In this document: piece after piece, positions 6,557 to 10,069 of the stretch | Layout: each line of letters opens with the position of its first letter | How positions within the stretch are numbered: position 1 is the first letter of the stretch | Source of the DNA: JACPGQ01 sp039798685 | GTDB lineage: Bacteria; Patescibacteriota; Microgenomatia; Levybacterales; UBA12049 | Length of the DNA stretch: 10,069 nucleotides | Assembly: GCA_039798685.1 (NCBI GenBank) | Contig: JBDKFM010000049.1 | Location: 1 to 10,069 of the forward strand | Direction: 5' to 3' | Position numbers and translations under genes: made by a program | Notes under the pieces: generated by a model | What the model saw: the letters and a program-made list of their open reading frames with translations, nothing else | What the model was told of the DNA's origin: nothing | Databases searched by the model: none

Positions 6557-6585
6557 ATTATACAGATCACTACACACCTTGTCAT
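6557..6585 (-). promoter_or_regulatory. Promoter of the MFS exporter gene
   Basis: A -35 hexamer ATGACA (6585-6580, five of six consensus bases) and a perfect -10 TATAAT (6562-6557) are 17 bases apart. The predicted start point lies near 6550, leaving a leader of about 7 bases before ATG 6543. This is the best-matching promoter in the window and argues against the longer ORF that starts at 6606. Confidence 0.7.
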
Positions 6586-6616
6586 CGCAGGCAGAAGCGA
6601 CGACATCAGTCCTGCT

Positions 6617-6646
6617 TACAGTAATAAGAGAATATTTTCTACTGTA
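6617..6646. repeat. Inverted repeat TACAGTA / TACTGTA upstream of the MFS promoter
   Basis: TACAGTA (6617-6623) and TACTGTA (6640-6646) are perfect 7-base arms separated by 16 bases. The inner sequence AGAGA-ATAT-TTTCT can extend a hairpin on the plus strand. It lies about 30 bases upstream of the MFS -35 and just after the preceding VOC gene. It might bind a regulator or mark the end of the upstream operon; no T-tract supports termination. Confidence 0.3.
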
Positions 6647-6684
6647 CCGAAAACTCCATGCTCCCAAGGATAAAAAGTATTCTC

Positions 6685-7089
6685 TTACTTCTTCACATAT
6701 CCGGGATCCATCCAAAATATTTCCCATATATGTCCGTCAGGATCTTCAAAGCTCTTAAGATACATAAAACCATAGTCTTCAACGGGTCTTGCTTCTATTC
6801 CTCCGGCTGCAATTACTTTCTCCATCATCTCATCCACCTCTTCTTTACTCTCACAACTAAGTGCAATCGCTACCTCAGTAGCCGTATGAGAGTCAACAAT
6901 CGTTTTTTTAGTAAATTGTTTTACCTTCTCAGGCGTCAACAACATTGCATAAATATTCTCAGAGATAACAAGACACGCAGCAGTCTCATCAGTAAACTGC
7001 TCGTTAAATGTATAACCAAGTTTTGTAAAGAACTCTTTTGATTTCTCAAGATCCTTTACTACCAAATTTACAAAGATGTTTTTATTCAT
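6685..7089 (-). CDS. VOC-family protein, last gene of the ArsR operon
   Basis: A 134-residue VOC protein from ATG 7089. It opens with FVNLVVKDLEKSKEFFTKLGY (6-26), a strand-helix typical of the family, has the central LVISENIYAMLL segment, and ends FEDPDGHIWEIFWMDPGY, the DPDGH-WE closing motif. Homologues with this pattern are annotated as glyoxalase/bleomycin-resistance or extradiol-dioxygenase-like; the substrate is unknown. A near-perfect Shine-Dalgarno sequence, GGAGGTGA (7103-7096), stands 6 bases before the ATG, and the gap to the DUF998 gene is 29 bases, so it is translated efficiently from a shared message. The next gene downstream, the MFS exporter, has its own promoter. Confidence 0.88.
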   Translation of the reverse strand: MNKNIFVNLVVKDLEKSKEFFTKLGYTFNEQFTDETAACLVISENIYAMLLTPEKVKQFTKKTIVDSHTATEVAIALSCESKEEVDEMMEKVIAAGGIEARPVEDYGFMYLKSFEDPDGHIWEIFWMDPGYVKK

Positions 7090-7095
7090 ATTCTC

Positions 7096-7103
7096 TCACC
7101 TCC
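7096..7103 (-). promoter_or_regulatory. Strong Shine-Dalgarno site of the second VOC gene
   Basis: GGAGGTGA is an uninterrupted match to the 16S anti-Shine-Dalgarno sequence and lies 6 bases before ATG 7089. It fixes the start and contrasts with the promoter-proximal genes, which have no such site. Confidence 0.85.
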
Positions 7104-7118
7104 TTTCTTTCTGAATTT

Positions 7119-7772
7119 TTATTTTTCCTTCATTCCCTGTTGCAGGAGTGTATAAAGGATGAGTGAGGTATAACTATATCCGAGCGTTACACCTACCCAA
7201 AGAGGAACAAAATTAAACTCTCCTGTCTCCCAGTTACCTGTAAAGCTGGATAATGAAGACAAAATAAATGTCATTATTGCGACAACAACTGTTACCCACA
7301 TCCAGATTAATTCTCCCCTTTTCCCGAATCGTCGACCGAGTATGATAAGTGCGATAACCAGAGCGAGAAATCCAAAAATCGGAGCAAAGCCATGGAGCAT
7401 TGCATGCCAACTCATAGTCTCGGGCACTCCTGCAGCTGTCCCTGGAGGGAATCCAAGACTTGGATCCGGAGTAAACACCCCACCCGCAATCATCGCCAAC
7501 CCCAATACAATAAAAAGAGGTGACACAAAGCGGCTTCCTATACCAGACTTCAAAATGCCTCGTATGCCAAACCCAAGTGCTATATATAACAGTCCGGTAA
7601 TTACAAATGTTGCTATCTGTACCCAACCCCACTCACCAAGAGAGAGAAGACTTGCAGGATGATGCACCATATTAAAGCCATCTCGTAAAAATCCGTGAAG
7701 GATCGATGATGCAATAAAAAAAGGTCCTGCAACAATTCCCGCTACCACTAACAATGTTGTATTTTTACTCAT
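7119..7772 (-). CDS. DUF998-family integral membrane protein
   Basis: A 217-residue protein with about six membrane helices (roughly 7-27, 49-72, 83-102, 126-146, 154-175 and 190-212). Family-type features are LRDGFNMVHHPASLLSLGEWGWVQ (29-52), a loop VFTPDPSLGFPPGT (99-112) after helix 3, and WHAMLHGFAPIFGF (122-135) at helix 4, with histidines close to the membrane surface. DUF998 proteins have no established function that I know of; they often occur near ArsR-type regulators and stress genes. The MSKN start at 7772 is chosen over the ATG at 7823 because GGGGGTGA (7785-7778) lies 5 bases before it. The gene follows the PhnB-like gene after 92 bases that contain a strong stem-loop, so its expression may be adjusted separately within the operon. 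Confidence 0.85.
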   Translation of the reverse strand: MSKNTTLLVVAGIVAGPFFIASSILHGFLRDGFNMVHHPASLLSLGEWGWVQIATFVITGLLYIALGFGIRGILKSGIGSRFVSPLFIVLGLAMIAGGVFTPDPSLGFPPGTAAGVPETMSWHAMLHGFAPIFGFLALVIALIILGRRFGKRGELIWMWVTVVVAIMTFILSSLSSFTGNWETGEFNFVPLWVGVTLGYSYTSLILYTLLQQGMKEK

Positions 7773-7777
7773 ATATA

Positions 7778-7785
7778 TCACCCCC
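7778..7785 (-). promoter_or_regulatory. Shine-Dalgarno site of the DUF998 gene
   Basis: GGGGGTGA, within a longer AAGGGGGTGAT match, ends 5 bases before ATG 7772. It supports that start over the longer reading from 7823. Confidence 0.8.
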
Positions 7786-7804
7786 TTTCCTAAGTCAACT
7801 CTTC

Positions 7805-7833
7805 GTGAAAGTAGAATCCACAACTACTTTCAC
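7805..7833 (-). other. Perfect 10-bp intercistronic stem-loop
   Basis: GTGAAAGTAG and CTACTTTCAC pair perfectly around a 9-base loop in the gap between the PhnB-like and DUF998 genes. No T-tract follows in the leftward transcript, so it is unlikely to be a full intrinsic terminator. Possible roles are mRNA processing, protection of the upstream message, or partial attenuation before the DUF998 and VOC genes. Confidence 0.6.
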
Positions 7834-7864
7834 ATCCGCACTCCCACTTACCTCAACGACACAC

Positions 7865-8386
7865 TCATTTTCCTTCATATGCCTTTGCAAGAGATGCAAT
7901 GTCAATCTTCTTCATCTGAAACATTGCCTGCATCGCTCTTCGTGATCCTTCATTATCGGAACCATTGAGAAACTGCTCCATGTCAGGAGCAATCTGCCAT
8001 GAAAATCCGAACTTATCTTTTAACCATCCGCACTGAGACTCCTCTCCTCCGTCTTTTATAAATGTTTCCCAAAAATAATTAATCTCTACCTGATCTTTAC
8101 AATCGACGAGTAACGATACAGCTTCTGAAAACTTAAAAAGTGGCCCGCCATCAAGTGCCATAAACTGCTGTCCGTTCAGTGTAAACACACCCGTTAAGAC
8201 TTTTCCTCCCATTCCTTTCATGTGCTCTTCTTCCATGCCTTCAGGGTAGCGCTTTACCGATATAATCTTGGAATTTTTCACACTGTAGGGAGCGTTGTTA
8301 AATGTATCCACATAGAAATTCATTGCCTCCTCTGCGCTTTTGTCAAACCAGAGAAATGGTGTAATTTTTTGTTTTAGGTCTGCCAT
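7865..8386 (-). CDS. PhnB-like VOC-family protein
   Basis: A 173-residue protein from ATG 8386. It matches the PhnB / 3-demethylubiquinone-9-methyltransferase-like VOC group: ITPFLWFDKSAEEAMNFYVD (8-27), GVFTLNGQQFMALDGGP, FKFSEAVSLLVDCKDQVEI, then GGEESQCGWLKDKFGFSWQI and a short C-terminal helix (RRAMQAMFQMKKIDIASLAKAY). Despite the old family name these proteins are not shown to be methyltransferases, and their ligands are mostly unknown. They commonly accompany ArsR and SRPBCC genes. A near-perfect Shine-Dalgarno, GGAGGTGA (8400-8393), lies 6 bases before the ATG, and the gene begins 38 bases after the small membrane protein, in the same direction. Confidence 0.92.
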   Translation of the reverse strand: MADLKQKITPFLWFDKSAEEAMNFYVDTFNNAPYSVKNSKIISVKRYPEGMEEEHMKGMGGKVLTGVFTLNGQQFMALDGGPLFKFSEAVSLLVDCKDQVEINYFWETFIKDGGEESQCGWLKDKFGFSWQIAPDMEQFLNGSDNEGSRRAMQAMFQMKKIDIASLAKAYEGK

Positions 8387-8392
8387 ATACTC

Positions 8393-8400
8393 TCACCTCC
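8393..8400 (-). promoter_or_regulatory. Strong Shine-Dalgarno site of the PhnB-like gene
   Basis: GGAGGTGA with 6-base spacing to ATG 8386; the full GGAGGTGAGA is identical to the site before the second VOC gene. It sits just after a small inverted repeat (GTAGTA...TACTAC, 8406-8428) that overlaps the stop of the preceding gene. Confidence 0.85.
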
Positions 8401-8424
8401 TGACTGTAGTACTTACAAAAAATA

Positions 8425-8826
8425 CTACGTTCTTTTTTTCTTATTCTCAAATAATTTCCACCCTAACCAAATGGACGGAAATGCTGCTACTGCGAGAGCA
8501 ACGGCATACCACTGTCCGGTTGGCATACTTAACGAAGCAATTACACCACCTATACCCGCGATTGTTCCGATGCTTCCAAGTATAATGATGAGTTTTTTCG
8601 TATTCCTCGGTGCAAGCAGTGACGTAACATATCCACCTGCAATCGTGTAGATCGTTCGATAAAAAAGCGCAATAAGATAATGCCATGTTGTGTATGCCTC
8701 AGGTCGAGTGCGTGAAGGCAATATTCCGATAGACTCAACGACGCTATCTGTCAATAGTGATAATACTACGACCGTAATGAATCCACAGGCAACTGCACCC
8801 ACACTCTTTAGCACATTCATATTCAT
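8425..8826 (-). CDS. Four-helix membrane protein, function unknown
   Basis: A 133-residue hydrophobic protein with about four membrane helices (roughly 7-29, 48-71, 77-99 and 105-125), a polar loop SRTRPEAYTTWHY (38-50) and a basic C-terminus (KKKRT). I do not recognise a family with certainty. Its ATG overlaps the ArsR stop in an ATGA arrangement (8826-8823), so it is probably translationally coupled to the repressor and regulated with it. A second in-frame ATG at 8820 is a possible alternative start. Co-regulation with an ArsR-family protein, a PhnB-like protein and DUF998 suggests a membrane function in the same response, but this is inference from position. Confidence 0.75.
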   Translation of the reverse strand: MNMNVLKSVGAVACGFITVVVLSLLTDSVVESIGILPSRTRPEAYTTWHYLIALFYRTIYTIAGGYVTSLLAPRNTKKLIIILGSIGTIAGIGGVIASLSMPTGQWYAVALAVAAFPSIWLGWKLFENKKKRT

Positions 8827-9158
8827 CTTTTATAGTCTTTTCTATGACTGCCTTTCTCTTCGATAAGCAGTGCTTCTAATCTATCAAAACGATGTTCCCA
8901 CAATTTTCTATACTTCTCTATCCACGCACTGATCTCTTTAAAAGCCTGGGGGCGAAGTGCATAATATCGTTGCTGTGCCCGAGGCATTATCTCAACAAGT
9001 CCTGCATCAGCTAGTACACGTAAATGCTTTGACGTCTGCGGCTGATTCAGGTTCAGGCGGGAAGAAATTTCGGCAACAGGACATGCTCCTTTTTGCAAAA
9101 GCTCAACGATATGAAAACGATTTGACTCGGAAAGTGCTGACAATGTCGCAGGATTCAT
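8823..9158 (-). CDS. ArsR-family winged-helix repressor (SRPBCC-associated type)
   Basis: A 111-residue protein from ATG 9158. It has the ArsR winged-helix: helix LSESNRFHIVELLQKG (9-24), then ACPVAEISSRLNLNQPQTSKHLRVLADAGLV (25-55), in which QPQTSKHLRVL is the recognition helix, and a wing with RYYALRP (64-70). The C-terminal helix WIEKYRKLWEHRFDRLEALL (79-98) is typical of ArsR proteins paired with SRPBCC/AHSA1 genes. There is a single cysteine (C26) and no ELCVCDL metal motif, so arsenic or metal sensing is unlikely; the inducer is unknown. It probably represses its own operon through the 8-5-8 palindrome overlapping its promoter. An SRPBCC gene lies just upstream on the same strand under its own promoter. 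Confidence 0.92.
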   Translation of the reverse strand: MNPATLSALSESNRFHIVELLQKGACPVAEISSRLNLNQPQTSKHLRVLADAGLVEIMPRAQQRYYALRPQAFKEISAWIEKYRKLWEHRFDRLEALLIEEKGSHRKDYKR

Positions 9159-9161
9159 ATC

Positions 9162-9182
9162 TCCTAATATACTTTATTAGGA
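9162..9182 (-). promoter_or_regulatory. Likely ArsR operator: 8-bp perfect palindrome
   Basis: TCCTAATA and TATTAGGA form a perfect inverted repeat with a 5-base centre. It covers the -10 hexamer and most of the spacer of the arsR promoter, the expected place for autorepression. The arms also touch the AGGAG just before the start codon. Confidence 0.7.
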
Positions 9183-9195
9183 ATATACGTGTCAA
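9166..9195 (-). promoter_or_regulatory. arsR operon promoter
   Basis: A perfect -35 TTGACA (9195-9190) and a -10 TATATT (9171-9166) are 18 bases apart. The ATG at 9158 follows the -10 by 7 bases, so the arsR message should be leaderless or almost so. AGGAG lies only 2 bases before the ATG, too close for a normal Shine-Dalgarno. Confidence 0.75.
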
Positions 9196-9266
9196 GGCAT
9201 ATAATCAAATACGCAACAAGTATGACGAATTAGATTCACGTGGTCTCTTGCGAGCACAGAACAGAA

Positions 9267-9734
9267 TTATTTGGTTTCCAGAAGAGAAGCAAGCTTACCG
9301 AAAGCAGATGTCCAACCCTGCTTATGACTCTCGTGTGTCCAGTTATTCGCAACATCGATAGCTGCTGGATGGAGATTAAACCCTGAATGCGTTAACTCAA
9401 CCTCAGTTTCGACATTCGACACTGCACGAAACAACACTCTCACTTCGGTTTCCTCATCTGACCCGTCCCATTTCCAGCTGTAGACGAGCATTCTTGGTTT
9501 CTCGATTATTTTATAGACTCCTCTGACTGTAACCTGTTCGCCTGATTCGTCATACTCCATGGTGATCGCATACAAACCACCTACGCGAAGATCGACTTCA
9601 ACTTTCGGATTTTTCATCCCTTCAGGTGAGTGCCATTTCAGCATGTCATCAGGATTAGTAAACGCATCCCATAAACGATCGATGGTAGCTGGAAAGATAC
9701 GGTTGACCGTCACATGTTTTTGAGAATCTGTCAT
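9267..9734 (-). CDS. SRPBCC-domain (AHSA1/START-like) protein
   Basis: A 155-residue protein from ATG 9734 covering one complete AHSA1-type SRPBCC domain. The pattern is VNRIFPATIDRLWDAFTNPDDMLKWHSPEG (10-39), VDLRVGGLYAITM (47-59), VRGVYKIIEKPRMLVYSWKW (70-89), TEVELTHSGF (110-119) and the closing helix with GWTSAFGKLASLL. This fold has a deep pocket for hydrophobic ligands; bacterial members beside ArsR genes have no firmly known reaction. It is separated from arsR by 108 bases, and each has its own promoter, so they may form one regulon instead of one operon. No dyad like the arsR operator was seen before this gene. Confidence 0.92.
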   Translation of the reverse strand: MTDSQKHVTVNRIFPATIDRLWDAFTNPDDMLKWHSPEGMKNPKVEVDLRVGGLYAITMEYDESGEQVTVRGVYKIIEKPRMLVYSWKWDGSDEETEVRVLFRAVSNVETEVELTHSGFNLHPAAIDVANNWTHESHKQGWTSAFGKLASLLETK

Positions 9735-9744
9735 ATGTTCTATA

Positions 9745-9774
9745 ACTGTAACAATTCGCTTAGAGAGTTTTCAA
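9745..9774 (-). promoter_or_regulatory. Promoter of the SRPBCC gene
   Basis: A -35 hexamer TTGAAA (9774-9769, five of six consensus bases) and an extended -10, TGT-TACAGT (hexamer 9750-9745), are separated by 18 bases. ATG 9734 follows the hexamer by 10 bases without a Shine-Dalgarno. A TATAGA directly downstream is a less likely alternative -10. Confidence 0.5.
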
Positions 9775-9800
9775 TCTAACCCCTGACGACACAAATTATT

Positions 9801-10069
9801 TTACACAATTCCCTTGTGTGCCATATACCAATAGAGTCTGTTCTGATTATATTTTGTATCAATTGACCGTATCCAAAACCGAAGTTGACCGAGCGCTTTC
9901 TGCCTAATGGATGGTGAACTATTTACTCGTATCAGTGTAGCAAGTGCCTCCCTCACTTCCGAGGTATCACCTTTTTCGTCAAACGCATCAAGCAAAGGCA
10001 GGAAATACTTTAACTGAAGAGGACCTGCTTTGATATTTCTTAGACGTTCAGTATCGATCTCATGTGCAA
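9801..10069 (-). CDS. C-terminal fragment of an unrecognised, probably helical protein
   Basis: The frame is open from the right edge to a TAA at 9803-9801, giving 89 visible C-terminal residues; the start lies beyond the window. A TTG at 9995 is an internal codon, not a convincing start. The sequence is rich in charged and aliphatic residues arranged as likely helices (LQLKYFLPLLDAFDEKG, EVREALATLIRV, SIRQKALGQLRFWIRSID), ending with an aromatic patch NRLYWYMAHKG. Short paired helices of this kind occur in repeat or scaffold domains, but I see no clear repeat and name no family. It precedes the SRPBCC gene on the same strand, with 66 bases between them that hold the SRPBCC promoter. Confidence 0.6.
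   Translation of the reverse strand, partial: AHEIDTERLRNIKAGPLQLKYFLPLLDAFDEKGDTSEVREALATLIRVNSSPSIRQKALGQLRFWIRSIDTKYNQNRLYWYMAHKGIV

Noticed and set aside
6617..6646. LexA (SOS) box
   Set aside because: The consensus is CTGT-n8-ACAG; here the half-sites are in reverse order and 16 bases apart.
7234..7632. A 132-codon minus-strand frame within the DUF998 gene
   Set aside because: It is the same DNA read in another frame; the DUF998 frame has family motifs, membrane helices and a strong Shine-Dalgarno site.
7865..8386. Ubiquinone-biosynthesis methyltransferase, by family name
   Set aside because: The fold is VOC with PhnB-like motifs and has no SAM-binding motif; the name is a historical annotation.
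8823..9158. Arsenic or metal resistance operon
   Set aside because: The ArsR protein lacks the cysteine metal motif, and no arsenate reductase or arsenite pump is present; ArsR is a family name here.
1..10069. CRISPR array, transposon, prophage or tRNA
   Set aside because: No regularly spaced repeats, transposase or phage protein motifs, or cloverleaf-like sequence was seen on either strand by eye.

Overview
All fourteen protein-coding genes in this 10,069-base window read leftward (minus strand), two of them cut by the window edges. Stops are TAA, TAG and TGA, so the standard bacterial code applies. The genes are small and tightly packed, and base composition is moderately AT-rich. The protein styles (EamA exporter, several VOC proteins, a YLDPGTGSY small membrane protein) suggest an uncultivated bacterium, perhaps of the Patescibacteria/CPR group. 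That placement is a judgement from style; no marker gene is present. No rRNA, tRNA, CRISPR array, transposase or phage gene was seen.

In transcription order (right to left): an unrecognised C-terminal fragment (10069-9801); an SRPBCC/AHSA1 protein with its own promoter; then an apparent operon of an ArsR-type repressor, a four-helix membrane protein, a PhnB-like VOC protein, a DUF998 membrane protein and a second VOC protein (9158-6685). An MFS exporter with a strong promoter follows (6543-5371), then a VOC protein with its own promoter (5173-4811). Next is a three-gene unit of an EamA transporter, a very short pyruvate-kinase-like TIM barrel and a PurT-like ATP-grasp enzyme (4768-1882). Last is an envelope-type module: a small YLDPGTGSY membrane protein, a two-part SAM methyltransferase, and the start of a polytopic membrane protein (1831-1).

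The right half looks like a stress or xenobiotic-response region: ArsR and SRPBCC proteins are a familiar pair, and VOC proteins and MFS exporters are common companions. The most novel part is the EamA / mini-pyruvate-kinase / PurT-like unit. The kinase-like protein lacks the B domain and the C-terminal domain, and the PurT-like enzyme has an altered glycine-rich ATP loop, so the pair may do something other than glycolysis and purine synthesis.

Two expression patterns stand out. Genes directly behind a promoter have no Shine-Dalgarno sequence, and several start only 6-10 bases after the -10 box, which predicts leaderless or nearly leaderless mRNAs. Three genes inside the ArsR operon instead have near-perfect GGAGGTGA-type sites. 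In the leftmost module two genes seem to lack a canonical start codon where their N-termini should begin.
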